Source: Oceanisphaera litoralis
Lineage (GTDB): Bacteria; Pseudomonadota; Gammaproteobacteria; Enterobacterales; Aeromonadaceae
Reading direction: 5' to 3'
Assembly (NCBI RefSeq): GCF_016907015.1
Contig: NZ_JAFBBE010000016.1
Coordinates: 31,235-95,234 of the forward strand
DNA: 64,000 nucleotides
Part shown: one piece after another, positions 47,929 to 56,696 of the stretch
Layout of the letters: every line of letters begins with the position of its first letter
Position numbering within the stretch: position 1 is the stretch's first letter
Program-made: the position numbers and the translations under genes
The notes under the pieces: model-generated
What the model was told of the DNA's origin: nothing
Databases searched by the model: none
Seen by the model: the letters and a program-made list of their open reading frames with translations, nothing else

Positions 47929-48369
47929 ATGACAGAACCCTATCAGTATCAACACATACTGGCGGCTGTCGACATGACCGAGAAAAACCGCAAGGTCATC
48001 GCCAAGGCGGTGGACAGGGCCAAGGCCAACAAAGCCAGACTGTCCGTCATTCATGTGGACGTGGATCTCAAGGATCTCTATACCGAGATGATCGACATCG
48101 ATATCGACAATATCCAGGATCAGGTGGTGGCCGACGCCAAGCAGAGACTGGAAGAATATCTGGCCGATATCGACTACCCGATAGAGAAAAAGCTGGTGAT
48201 CTGCGGCGACCTGGCGCTGAAAGTGAATGAAGCGGTCGATCAGCACCAGGTCGACCTGCTAGTCTGTGGCCACGAGCAAAGCTTCTGGAGCCTGCTCACT
48301 TCCTCCGCACGCCAGTTGATGAATACGGTGCCCTGCGACATGCTGGTGGTGCCCCTGCCCAAAAACTGA
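47929..48369 (+). CDS. uspA: Universal stress protein UspA family
   Basis: 146 residues, a single Usp domain: HILAAVDMTEKNRKVIAKAV at the N-terminus, ARLSVIHVDVDL, VDLLVCGHEQSFWSLLTSSA and TVPCDMLVVPLP. The canonical GxxGxxxxxxG(S/T) ATP loop is replaced by GHEQSFWSLLTSS, as in UspA proper, which does not bind ATP. Preceded by AAAAAAGGAGATGTGCC, a strong ribosome site. Convergent with the LysR gene, separated by three bases. Confidence 0.95.
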   Translation: MTEPYQYQHILAAVDMTEKNRKVIAKAVDRAKANKARLSVIHVDVDLKDLYTEMIDIDIDNIQDQVVADAKQRLEEYLADIDYPIEKKLVICGDLALKVNEAVDQHQVDLLVCGHEQSFWSLLTSSARQLMNTVPCDMLVVPLPKN

Positions 48370-48372
48370 TGT

Positions 48373-49296
48373 TCAGGGCGACTGGCGCAGCCGGTTGCCC
48401 ACTTCCTCCAGCACCTCACGCAACCAGATCAACGCCGGATCAAACTCGGTCAGCGGATGCTGCGCCAATACATAGGTACTGTGCAGTGACTCGCTCAGCC
48501 GATGTTGCTGCAACGGATAATAATGGCAGAAATCCCGCGCAATCAGCTCCGGCACCATGGCCAGATAACGGCCGGTAGCCAGCAGCTTGGGCAAGGCCTC
48601 GAAGCTCGGCACCCAGAGCGCAATGTGCCGCTCCAGTCCCTTTTTCTTCAGCCAGCTTTCGATCAGGGTCTGATTGTGGCCCCAGGTCGAGGTGGAGACA
48701 TGGCTCCAGCCAACCAACTGCTCGGCAGAGAGCCGGTCCGGCAGTCTGCTGCCCTCGGCCGACAGACACCTCATGGGGTTGTCGAACCAGGGAGCAACCA
48801 GCAGGCGGGGCGAGAGATGGTCACCGTCGGCGAAGGCCACGACCAGATCCAGGCCGCCGCAAGACAGGCTGTCTTCATAGTCGGAATGCGCCAGCTCGGT
48901 AATGACCAGGCGACAGCCCGGCGCCCTTTGATGCAGCAGTTCCACCAGCTGAGGCACCACCCCATGCTCGATGGAAGACGGCACCGCCAGCCGAAAGGTA
49001 CGGTGCGACGAGGCAGGATCAAACCCCGCCGACTGCCGCACCCCCTGCTCCAGCAACAGCAGTGCCTGCCGTACCGGCGCCGCAAGCGCCTGGGCCCTGT
49101 GGGTGGGCCGCATTTCCTTGCGGGTCATCACAAACAGTGGGTCGTCCAGCGTTTGGCGCAACCGGGCCAGGGCATGGCTGACCGTAGACTGGGACAGGTT
49201 AAGCTGCTCGGCAGCCCGGGTGACGCTGCGGCTTTGCATCAATACATCGAATACCCGCAGCAGGTTCAGATCCAGGCGTTGATAGGGATTATCCAT
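48373..49296 (-). CDS. LysR family transcriptional regulator
   Basis: 307 residues. N-terminal winged HTH LNLLRVFDVLMQSRSVTRAA, EQLNLSQSTVSHALARLRQT and the C-terminal periplasmic-binding-like inducer domain (VPQLVELLHQRAPGCRLVIT). Sequence DDPLFVMTRKEMRPTHRAQ is typical of the NodD/SyrM-like branch. Divergent from the region before the EamA transporter 464 bases away; control of that locus is possible but unproven. Confidence 0.93.
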   Translation of the reverse strand: MDNPYQRLDLNLLRVFDVLMQSRSVTRAAEQLNLSQSTVSHALARLRQTLDDPLFVMTRKEMRPTHRAQALAAPVRQALLLLEQGVRQSAGFDPASSHRTFRLAVPSSIEHGVVPQLVELLHQRAPGCRLVITELAHSDYEDSLSCGGLDLVVAFADGDHLSPRLLVAPWFDNPMRCLSAEGSRLPDRLSAEQLVGWSHVSTSTWGHNQTLIESWLKKKGLERHIALWVPSFEALPKLLATGRYLAMVPELIARDFCHYYPLQQHRLSESLHSTYVLAQHPLTEFDPALIWLREVLEEVGNRLRQSP

Positions 49297-49760
49297 CGAT
49301 ATTCACCATGGGTTTATGATGATAATTCATTTTTGACATAGCTGATCTGACCATAGAATAGCGCCCACAAACAAGTTTATCGTCGGCGTGGTGAAGTATT
49401 TCATCCGACAGCCGGGTCAAACAAGGTTCTGGGCATGGTGGCATCATGGGGGGTACTGCCTGTCTATCGTCGCTGCCGGATTATTCGAGGTAATTCGGCA
49501 GCAGCGGTACAAACGGAATATTCAAGACCCGGCAACGTGGGTAACCACGCTGACAACCTATTGCGGGCAAGTGCCCAACAGTTCTGCGTGTGGTGTTAAA
49601 CCACCTTGTTTAGGGACGTCATTCTCTCCTTTATGACAAACCTGATATTGGTCCCGGGCCGGTGCATTGCGCCGGCTTTTTTTATGGACCGGGTTCTGGA
49701 TTACACCCGCGCTTTACGCCATCATGACGCCCCGTCTTGACCAATGTCGAAGTTTTCACC
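49297..49760. other. Intergenic region between LysR gene and transporter
   Basis: 464 bases. A TTGACA hexamer at 49333 with TAGAAT 15 bases later could be a plus-strand promoter, and a strong plus-strand terminator ends at 49683. A frame from 49388 to 49636 (82 codons) between them lacks a convincing start or composition. A small RNA or small protein is possible. Confidence 0.45.
49658..49683 (+). terminator. Orphan Rho-independent terminator
   Basis: Seven-pair stem GCCGGTG/CGCCGGC (one G-T pair) with a CATTG loop and seven T. It precedes the transporter gene and follows no annotated plus-strand gene. Confidence 0.8.
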
Positions 49761-50627
49761 ATGTCTTATCTGGTATCCGTTACCCTGTTGTGGGCCTTCT
49801 CTTTCAGCCTGATCGGCGTCTATCTGGCCGGCACCGTCGATAGCTACTTCTCCGTGCTCAGCCGCATTATGCTGGCAACCCTGCTGTTCATGCCACTGAT
49901 GTCGTGGCGTCAGCCACCCCGACTGGCCCTGGGGCTGATGGCCTGCGGCGCCCTGCAGCTGGGGCTCATGTATCTGTTCTACTACCAGTCGTTTCTGCTG
50001 CTGACGGTGCCGGAAGTGCTGATCTTTACCGTGCTCACTCCTGTCTACGTTACCCTGATCTACGACCTGCTGCACCGCCGCTTCACCCCCGGCTACCTGC
50101 TGACCGCCGCCCTGGCGGTGGTGGGCGCCCTGGTGATCCGCTTCGACGGTATCACCGACCGTTATCTGCTTGGCTTTGCGGTGGTACAGGGTGCCAACCT
50201 CTGCTTCGCCCTGGGCCAGGTCGGCTACAAGGTACTGATGGAACGCTATCCCGCCCATCCTCCCCAGCATCGGCTGTTCGGTTATTTCTATCTGGGCGCG
50301 CTGGCGGTGGTGGTGCCTGCCTGGCTGCTGCTCGGCGGTGACACCTATCCGACCACCCGGCTGCAGTGGGGCATACTGCTGTGGCTGGGCCTGGGTGCCT
50401 CCGGCCTGGGATATTTTCTGTGGAACAAGGGCGCCACCCTGGTCAATGCCGGCGCCCTGGCCATCATGAACAACGCCCTGGTGCCTGCCGGTCTGCTGGT
50501 CAACCTGCTGATCTGGAACCGGGATGCCGACCTGCTGCGGCTGGGCCTCGGCGGACTCATACTAATGGCCTCGCTCTGGCTCAACGAAGCCTGGGTCAAA
50601 CCCGGCGCCACCGTCCGGGCCGGATGA
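49761..50627 (+). CDS. EamA family (DMT superfamily) transporter
   Basis: 288 residues, about ten membrane helices arranged as two EamA repeats: SYLVSVTLLWAFSFSLIGVY, YYQSFLLLTVPEVLIFTVLT, then ALGQVGYKVLMERYPAHPP and ASGLGYFLWNKGATLVNAG in the second half. Such inner-membrane proteins export amino acids or other small metabolites; the substrate cannot be predicted. The ATG at 49761 begins the first helix; an in-frame upstream ATG is less likely. Confidence 0.9.
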   Translation: MSYLVSVTLLWAFSFSLIGVYLAGTVDSYFSVLSRIMLATLLFMPLMSWRQPPRLALGLMACGALQLGLMYLFYYQSFLLLTVPEVLIFTVLTPVYVTLIYDLLHRRFTPGYLLTAALAVVGALVIRFDGITDRYLLGFAVVQGANLCFALGQVGYKVLMERYPAHPPQHRLFGYFYLGALAVVVPAWLLLGGDTYPTTRLQWGILLWLGLGASGLGYFLWNKGATLVNAGALAIMNNALVPAGLLVNLLIWNRDADLLRLGLGGLILMASLWLNEAWVKPGATVRAG

Positions 50628-50727
50628 CGCCGGGCTCACAGAATCGATATTTGCTGCCTTTCCGGCATGGCTTTCCGCCCCAGTCTCCCTACACTGGGTT
50701 TCAGGAAACCGTGCCAGGAGAAAAGAG

Positions 50728-51702
50728 ATGTTCAAAGCTCTGCTACTAGAAGAATCAGGTAAGGATACTCACGCCAGCCTGAAGCGACTCAACGAAAGTC
50801 AGCTCACCACCGGTGACGTGCTGGTCAAGGTGGACTATTCAACCCTCAACTACAAGGATGCCCTGGCCATTACCGGCAAGGGCAAGATAGTGCGCCAGTG
50901 GCCCATGGTGCCCGGCATCGACTACGCCGGTACCGTGCTGGCCTCGGATCACCCGGACCACCGCATCGGCGATGAAGTCATTCTCACCGGCTGGGGGGTG
51001 GGCGAGCAACACTGGGGGGGTCTGGCGGAAAAAGCCTGTGCCAAAGGTGACTGGTTGATCCCGATGCCTACCGGCATGAGCGCCAGGCGTGCCATGGCCA
51101 TCGGCACCGCCGGCTTTACCGCCATGCTCGGCCTGATGGCGCTGGAACATGCCGGCATCAAGCCGGAACAGGGTCCCATTCTGGTCACCGGCGCCACCGG
51201 TGGCGTAGGGTCGGTGGCGGTGCGTCTGTTGGTCAAGGCCGGCTTCGAGGTGCATGCGGCCACCGGTCGCCCCCAGCATGCCGACTGGCTGCGCGAACTC
51301 GGCGCCAGCGACATTGTGGACCGCGCCGACCTGGATAAAGAGCCGGCAGCGCTCGAATCCCAGCATTGGGCCGGCGCCATCGACTCGGTCGGCGGCCGTA
51401 CCCTGGCCAAAATCCTCAGCCAGACCAAGATGGACGGTGCCGTTGCCGCCTGCGGCCTGGCCGGAGGCGTGGCCCTCAACACCACCGTCATGCCCTTTAT
51501 CCTGCGCGGCGTGCAGCTGATCGGCATCAACTCCGTGTATATGCCCAGGGAAAAACGCATCGAGGCCTGGCAGCGTCTGCAGACCAGCCTGCCGTTGAAC
51601 TTTGAAGATGAGGCCCGGGAATTCACCCTGGAGCAAAGCATAGAGGCCGCCCATGACCTGCTGGCCGGCAAACTCAGGGGCCGGGTGGTGATTCAGCCTT
51701 AA
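50728..51702 (+). CDS. acuI: MDR-family quinone oxidoreductase / acryloyl-CoA reductase type
   Basis: 324 residues, zinc-free NADPH-dependent medium-chain reductase. VLVKVDYSTLNYKDALAITG, VPGIDYAGTVLASDHPD, the Rossmann motif VTGATGGVGSVAVRLLVKAG and SVYMPREKRIEAWQRL match the YhdH/AcuI group, which reduces acryloyl-CoA. E. coli YhdH is the closest known type. A good ribosome site (AGGAGAAAAG) precedes the ATG. Ends 11 bases before a 14-bp hairpin. Confidence 0.9.
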   Translation: MFKALLLEESGKDTHASLKRLNESQLTTGDVLVKVDYSTLNYKDALAITGKGKIVRQWPMVPGIDYAGTVLASDHPDHRIGDEVILTGWGVGEQHWGGLAEKACAKGDWLIPMPTGMSARRAMAIGTAGFTAMLGLMALEHAGIKPEQGPILVTGATGGVGSVAVRLLVKAGFEVHAATGRPQHADWLRELGASDIVDRADLDKEPAALESQHWAGAIDSVGGRTLAKILSQTKMDGAVAACGLAGGVALNTTVMPFILRGVQLIGINSVYMPREKRIEAWQRLQTSLPLNFEDEAREFTLEQSIEAAHDLLAGKLRGRVVIQP

Positions 51703-51713
51703 ACCGAAAAAAA

Positions 51714-51744
51714 TACCGCCGACTCGCCATGCGAGTCGGCGGTA
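51714..51744. terminator. 14-bp perfect hairpin after acuI
   Basis: TACCGCCGACTCGC, loop CAT, exact complement. A run of seven A precedes it, so the T-run is on the minus strand, where no gene comes from the right; on the plus strand only CCGGCTCTTT follows. Confidence 0.75.
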
Positions 51745-51813
51745 CCGGCTCTTTGCCCATATTTCAACCAATACATCCCCCGTTAATACGCCGTCTTTTT
51801 CCTTCCCATTACA

Positions 51814-51828
51814 TGTTATAAGATAACA
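51814..51828. promoter_or_regulatory. Candidate Zur box upstream of the CobW-family gene
   Basis: TGTTATA, one base, GATAACA: an inverted repeat with a single mismatch to the palindromic gammaproteobacterial Zur core TGTTATA-N-TATAACA. It is 25 bases before the start codon of a COG0523 GTPase, the gene class most often under Zur control. Confidence 0.65.
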
Positions 51829-51852
51829 ACATCATTCCCTGCGGACGAAGCT

Positions 51853-52851
51853 ATGAGCCCCCCCGTTACCACCCACCTCGTCATGGGGTTTCTCGGCACC
51901 GGCAAGACCACCCTGCTGCGCCATTTGCTGGCCAACAAGCCGGAGCAGGAACGCTGGGCCATTCTGGTCAACGAATTCGGCGAGGTCGGCATCGACGGCG
52001 CCCTGCTCACCGATCAGGGCGCCATGATCAAGGAAGTACCCGGCGGCTGCCTGTGTTGCGTATCCGGCCTGCCCTTTCAGATAGGGCTCAACGCCCTGCT
52101 GCACAAGGCCAGACCGGACCGGCTCTTCATCGAACCCAGCGGTCTGGGCCACCCCAGCCGAATCATGGATACCCTGACCGCCAAGCATTACCGGGAGGTA
52201 CTGCAGCTCGGCGCCGCCTTCTGCGTAGTGGACCCGCGCCAATGGACAGATAAACGCTATCAGGAGCACGAGACCTATCGGGATCAGCTGGCGCTGGCCG
52301 ACATCATAGTGGCCAACAAGACCGACCTCTGCGAGCCGGAGCAACTTGAAGCCCTGCGCCTCGGCATCGAGCAGATTCAACCTGCCCAGCAACTGGTGGC
52401 AGTGACTCGGGGGCAACTGGACCCGGAGTGGCTGCAGCAGCCACATCACGTCGGACGCAAGGCCAAAAGCCCCCAGGCCCATGCCGGCAATGCCGCCCGC
52501 CCGCTGATTGCCGACTCGGGCCCCCGGCTCAGCCGCAGCCGGCCCTGGCGCCGTTACAGCAACCACGGCCAGGACCATTATTCGATTGGCTGGCGTTTTC
52601 TCGACGAGGTGTGTTTCGACTTGCCGGCGATAGAACGCTTCTGTCGCGAGCTGAAGGTGGCCCGGCTCAAGGCGGTACTGCGGGTAGCAGACGGCTGGCG
52701 CGCCTTCAACAAGGTGGATGACCAGCTCAGCGTCTACCGCATCGCCCCCCAGAAGGAAGGCAGACTGGAGCTGATCGATCCCCAGCCGCTGCTGGCGAAT
52801 TCACTGCATGAACAACTGATGCGGACGGTAAGCTCGCTGCCGTCGTCATAA
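51853..52851 (+). CDS. CobW/COG0523 family GTP-binding metallochaperone
   Basis: 332 residues. Walker A GFLGTGKTTLLRHLLANKPE lies at residue 12, the metal-binding CxCC motif is GGCLCCVSGLPFQIGLNALL, and IVANKTDLCEPEQLEAL is the NKxD guanine motif. The C-terminal CobW domain is present but without a long histidine-rich loop. The family inserts metals (zinc, cobalt) into client proteins using GTP. A candidate Zur box upstream points to zinc: expression during zinc starvation is inferred. Confidence 0.92.
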   Translation: MSPPVTTHLVMGFLGTGKTTLLRHLLANKPEQERWAILVNEFGEVGIDGALLTDQGAMIKEVPGGCLCCVSGLPFQIGLNALLHKARPDRLFIEPSGLGHPSRIMDTLTAKHYREVLQLGAAFCVVDPRQWTDKRYQEHETYRDQLALADIIVANKTDLCEPEQLEALRLGIEQIQPAQQLVAVTRGQLDPEWLQQPHHVGRKAKSPQAHAGNAARPLIADSGPRLSRSRPWRRYSNHGQDHYSIGWRFLDEVCFDLPAIERFCRELKVARLKAVLRVADGWRAFNKVDDQLSVYRIAPQKEGRLELIDPQPLLANSLHEQLMRTVSSLPSS

Positions 52852-52914
52852 AAGGGTCACGAAACTGACTTAATCTGCCAGCCACGAGTATAAGGATATA
52901 TTGGGGTCGGGTTG

Positions 52915-54822
52915 ATGAAGGTGTCGCTGTTTTCGTTGTTGTCGTCATTATTGCTGATCGCGCTGGCGCTGGCACTGGCCGGTGCCTTTTATCTGGGGGA
53001 TCAGCGCCTGCAGCAGGGCGAACAGACCCGAGCCGAGCTGGAACAGCTGCGGCGGGACGCCAACATCAGCCTGTATCGCACCATTTCGGCCTATCTCGCT
53101 CAGGGCGACACCAGCCTGATGACCGATGCCGGGCAACAACTGCAAGCCCTGAATACCGCCCTGTCCGCCTACCCGGGCGCCGAGCCGGCCCAACAGGCGG
53201 TGGCGCGGCTGGAGCAGCAGCTGAACCACGACTTTCGCGAAGCGGGCAAGCTGTCCGGCAACAGCCAGCAGCTGCTGCAACATGCCGAGCAGGAACTGGC
53301 CGATCAGCTCAGGGCACTGGCCCGCTACGCCGATATCGACCGGCCTCTCGCAGACCGCTATCGTACCCTTGTCGCCGAGATGCTGGCCGCACTTCCCCGG
53401 CTGATTCATTTGCGTCAGGGCTACATCGACAGTAACAGCCCGCAGCTCAAAGCCTCGCTCGATTTTCAGCTCGCCGAACTGAACAAACTGGCCGCCGAAC
53501 TGCAGGCCCTGCCGCTGCTGGGCGTTTATCAGCAACAGGAAGTCGACGAATTCGCCCTGCGCCAGCCCAAACCGATAGAAGCAGGTGAAGGCCCCAAACG
53601 AGACGTATTGAGCCTGCTGGGTCGCTATCCCAAGGAGCTCGCCAATACCGGCGGCAACCTGGCGCTGCGCAGCCAGGCGTCGGCCGCCCTCACCGCCGGG
53701 CTGATCACCATAGAGCAGCAGCTGGACCAACTGGTGGATCAACAGGAAAGCGCGCGACAGGCCGGCTACAAGCAGTTGGCGCTGCTGCTGATTGGTTTGT
53801 GTGCCGCCTTACTGCTGTTTGCCCTGCTCAGCTACCTGTTTCAGCGTCAGCTGGTCGTCAAACGGCTGCACCAGTTACGCAATGCCTTTGGTCAGCTGCT
53901 GCAGAACGGCCAGCTCGCCACCCTGGCCGTCACCCACCCCAACAGCGAGCTGGGCCAGATTGCCACCAGCTTCAACGGCCTGATCGACCAGCTGCAGCGC
54001 CAGCAACAGAGCCGGGCCGAACAACTGGGCCATGTCTCGGCGGCGCTGGAGCAGATGGTGGAAGAAGTGCTGGATATTCAGCAGCACACCCAAACCACCG
54101 ACAACACCATGAACGGCAGCATCGACATGGTCAACGAGCTCAACCACCTGGCCCAGCAGATGCGCCAGGCCACCGACGATATCGCCCTCACCGCCCGCGA
54201 CAATCTGCAGGCCATGGACGTCAGCCGGGAAAAAGTGGAGCAACTGGTACACACCGCCGAACAAAGTCAGCAGGCGGCCCTGACCGGCCAGCAGGCACTG
54301 GGCAGCCTGACCGATTCGGTCAACGACGCCTCCGCCATTATCGGGGTCATTCAGCAGATCGCCGAACAGACCAACCTGCTGGCATTGAATGCTGCCATCG
54401 AGGCGGCGCGAGCGGGAGAGCACGGCCGCGGGTTCGCGGTGGTGGCCGATGAGGTACGCAAACTGTCCGGCAATACCCAGGGCTCGCTGACCGAAATCGG
54501 CAACATCATGGAACGGCTGCGACTGGCCAGCAACGAACTCAACCAGACCATCAGCAAGATGATGGGGGCCGCCGAGGCCCAGCACGGTCAGGCACACACC
54601 CTGATGGAAGTGACCGAACAGGTCAGGACCACCTCGCAGGCCACCACCTCGATGGCCGAACAGGGCGCCGGCCATGCCGACAGTCAGGCCGCCGAGCTGA
54701 GTCGCTTCATGGCATTGATGGATGACCTCAAGCTGCAATCAACCCAGGTGTCGGAACGGGCCGGCCAGGTGGTGCAACGTATCCGAGGCCAGGCCGGCAC
54801 CATTACCGAGATGCTGCAATAA
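52915..54822 (+). CDS. Methyl-accepting chemotaxis protein
   Basis: 635 residues. An N-terminal membrane helix ([20 protein letters not shown]), a periplasmic helical sensor region rich in Gln and Leu, a second membrane helix near residue 290 ([20 protein letters not shown]), HAMP, and a coiled-coil signalling domain with the hairpin tip [19 protein letters not shown], then [12 protein letters not shown]. No cluster of che genes is nearby, so the ligand is unknown. The in-frame TTG one codon before the ATG is also possible. Confidence 0.95.
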   Translation: MKVSLFSLLSSLLLIALALALAGAFYLGDQRLQQGEQTRAELEQLRRDANISLYRTISAYLAQGDTSLMTDAGQQLQALNTALSAYPGAEPAQQAVARLEQQLNHDFREAGKLSGNSQQLLQHAEQELADQLRALARYADIDRPLADRYRTLVAEMLAALPRLIHLRQGYIDSNSPQLKASLDFQLAELNKLAAELQALPLLGVYQQQEVDEFALRQPKPIEAGEGPKRDVLSLLGRYPKELANTGGNLALRSQASAALTAGLITIEQQLDQLVDQQESARQAGYKQLALLLIGLCAALLLFALLSYLFQRQLVVKRLHQLRNAFGQLLQNGQLATLAVTHPNSELGQIATSFNGLIDQLQRQQQSRAEQLGHVSAALEQMVEEVLDIQQHTQTTDNTMNGSIDMVNELNHLAQQMRQATDDIALTARDNLQAMDVSREKVEQLVHTAEQSQQAALTGQQALGSLTDSVNDASAIIGVIQQIAEQTNLLALNAAIEAARAGEHGRGFAVVADEVRKLSGNTQGSLTEIGNIMERLRLASNELNQTISKMMGAAEAQHGQAHTLMEVTEQVRTTSQATTSMAEQGAGHADSQAAELSRFMALMDDLKLQSTQVSERAGQVVQRIRGQAGTITEMLQ

Positions 54823-54844
54823 GCCTGAACCCTTACAGCTGATA

Positions 54845-55720
54845 TTACAGCTGATTGATGGGGATTTTCAGGAACACCCTGCCCTGCTCGTCTGCCGGTG
54901 GCAGCTGCCCGGCGCGAATGTTGATTTGAATGGCCGGCAGGATCAGCCGGGGCATGCCCAGGGTGGCGTCCCGCGCTTGCCGCATCCGGACAAAGCCCGC
55001 CTCGTCGATGCCGTCGTGCACATGAATGTTGTGTTGGCGCTGCTCGGCCACCGAGGTGCGATGGCGGTGCTCCCGGCCGGGCTTGGGATAGTCGTGACAG
55101 ACATAAAGATCGGTGGCCTCCGGCAACGCCAGCAGTCGTTGAATAGAGTGATACAGCCGGCTCGCGCTGCCACCGGGAAAATCGCAACGGGCCGTGCCCA
55201 GATCGGGCATGAAGAGGGTATCGCCCACAAAGGCCGCCTGCTCATTGATGACGTAGGTCAGATCCGCCGGGGTATGGCCAGGGGTGTGCATCACCCGGAT
55301 CTGCAGCTCGCCCACGGTGAAACGGTCGCCGTCGGCAAACAGGTGGTCGAACTGACCGCCATCGGGCAAAAAGCCCGGCTCCAGCTCGAATACATCCCGG
55401 AAGATAGCCTGCACCTCGGTAATCTGCTTGCCGATGGCCACCTTTCCGCCCAGCCGCTGCCGCATAAAAGGGGCCGCCGACAGATGATCCGCATGGGCAT
55501 GGGTTTCGAGAATCCAGGGCACGGTGAGCCGCTGCTTACCTACAAAGTCCAGCAACTGCTGCGCCGACGCGGTGCGGGTGCGACCGGCGGCATAGTCGAA
55601 GTCCAGCACAGGATCGATGACCACCGCCTGCCCACCCGGGTGGTCATAGACCAGGTAACTGAAGGTTTCGCTGTCCGGCTCCAGAAACGCCTTGACCAGA
55701 GGTGCCTTGTATTTCGTCAT
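54845..55720 (-). CDS. MBL-fold metallo-hydrolase, persulfide-dioxygenase-like
   Basis: 291 residues. The metallo-beta-lactamase motif WILETHAHADHLSAAPFMRQ (HxHxDH), then MHTPGHTPADLTYVI, FVGDTLFMPDLGTARCDFPG and the C-terminal histidine region VCHDYPKPGREHRHRTSV supply metal ligands. It resembles the ETHE1/BlhI persulfide dioxygenase or glyoxalase II-like group involved in sulfide handling; rhodanese is not fused. Convergent with the chemotaxis receptor. Confidence 0.88.
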   Translation of the reverse strand: MTKYKAPLVKAFLEPDSETFSYLVYDHPGGQAVVIDPVLDFDYAAGRTRTASAQQLLDFVGKQRLTVPWILETHAHADHLSAAPFMRQRLGGKVAIGKQITEVQAIFRDVFELEPGFLPDGGQFDHLFADGDRFTVGELQIRVMHTPGHTPADLTYVINEQAAFVGDTLFMPDLGTARCDFPGGSASRLYHSIQRLLALPEATDLYVCHDYPKPGREHRHRTSVAEQRQHNIHVHDGIDEAGFVRMRQARDATLGMPRLILPAIQINIRAGQLPPADEQGRVFLKIPINQL

Positions 55721-55789
55721 GCCATCCTCCTTTGGTAACAGATCATAAAATCAGCATAATCCAACCAAAGGAATGCGCACGGCCCCGAT

Positions 55790-56548
55790 TTACAGCGCCT
55801 GCTTGATATAGAGGTCGAAGCGGTTGTTCTTGGTCTCTATCCGGGCGGAGGGTGTCACCCCGTTGAGAAAGCCCGCATAGCCGGGCCGCTTCACCACTAC
55901 CCGCGCCCGGGCCAGTTGCAGCGCCAATGGCAGCAGGGCATCGGCGTCGTCATCCGGCCCCACCAGCGAATGAAACACCCGCATTTCTTTCTTGACCAAT
56001 GCCGCCTTCTTCTTGTGGGGGAACATGGGGTCCAGATACACCACATCCGGCTGCTGTTTTATGTCGGCCAGGGTCTGACCAAAGGGCAGCAGGGTCAGCC
56101 GTTCGCCGACCCAGTGACCGATATCCGGGTCCTGCGCCGCCCGGCGCAGGCCGTCTGCCAGCAGCGCATGCACCACCGGATGGCGCTCGCACAGGGTCAC
56201 CTCGCAACCCAGAGACGCCAGCACGAAGGCATCTCGTCCCAGGCCGGCGGTGCCGTCCACCACGCTCGGCGTATGGCCATGCTTGAGCCCCACGGCCCGG
56301 GCTATGCTCTGGCCACGGCCACCACCAAACTTGCGCCGGTGCGCCACAGCCCCTTCCGCCAGGTCCACATAAATGGCGCCCAGTTTGGGCTCGTCCAGTT
56401 TACGCAGCTCCAGCCGCCCCTCGGTCAGCACCAGGGCGAAGGGGGCGGCGGCAGCCACTCCCTGCATGGCCATTTTCAGCCGTTCGGCTTCCTGCTGCAG
56501 CTCGGCATCTTCCAGCTCGACACGCAGGGGGATCAGATTATCACTCAT
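55790..56548 (-). CDS. rsmJ: 16S rRNA (guanine1516-N2)-methyltransferase
   Basis: 252 residues. [20 protein letters not shown] is the SAM-binding motif and [20 protein letters not shown] the catalytic DPxF/Y motif of N2-guanine methyltransferases; [20 protein letters not shown] is highly specific to RsmJ (YhiQ). Downstream of prlC on the same strand, as in E. coli. A 13-base direct duplication covers the start codon. Confidence 0.97.
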   Translation of the reverse strand: MSDNLIPLRVELEDAELQQEAERLKMAMQGVAAAAPFALVLTEGRLELRKLDEPKLGAIYVDLAEGAVAHRRKFGGGRGQSIARAVGLKHGHTPSVVDGTAGLGRDAFVLASLGCEVTLCERHPVVHALLADGLRRAAQDPDIGHWVGERLTLLPFGQTLADIKQQPDVVYLDPMFPHKKKAALVKKEMRVFHSLVGPDDDADALLPLALQLARARVVVKRPGYAGFLNGVTPSARIETKNNRFDLYIKQAL

Positions 56549-56571
56549 CGAGAATTACCATCGAGAATTAC
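56546..56571. repeat. 13-base direct duplication at the rsmJ start
   Basis: CATCGAGAATTAC occurs twice in a row (56546-56558 and 56559-56571). The first copy contains the complement of the rsmJ ATG, so a second, out-of-frame ATG lies 13 bases upstream. Confidence 0.9.
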
Positions 56572-56574
56572 CAT

Positions 56575-56602
56575 TAAAAACGGCTGGCACAGGGCCAGCC
56601 GT
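56575..56602 (-). terminator. Rho-independent terminator between prlC and rsmJ
   Basis: On the minus strand ACGGCTGG, loop CCCTGTG, CCAGCCGT, then TTTTTA. It follows the prlC stop by about 95 bases and sits just upstream of rsmJ. Confidence 0.8.
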
Positions 56603-56696
56603 CGAGTCGCATCAAACCGGTTACGGGCATGTTCGGCACATCAAGGGCCCGGTTATTATGACCGGCCAGTCCGAATTGAACAAATGACGCCGCGCC

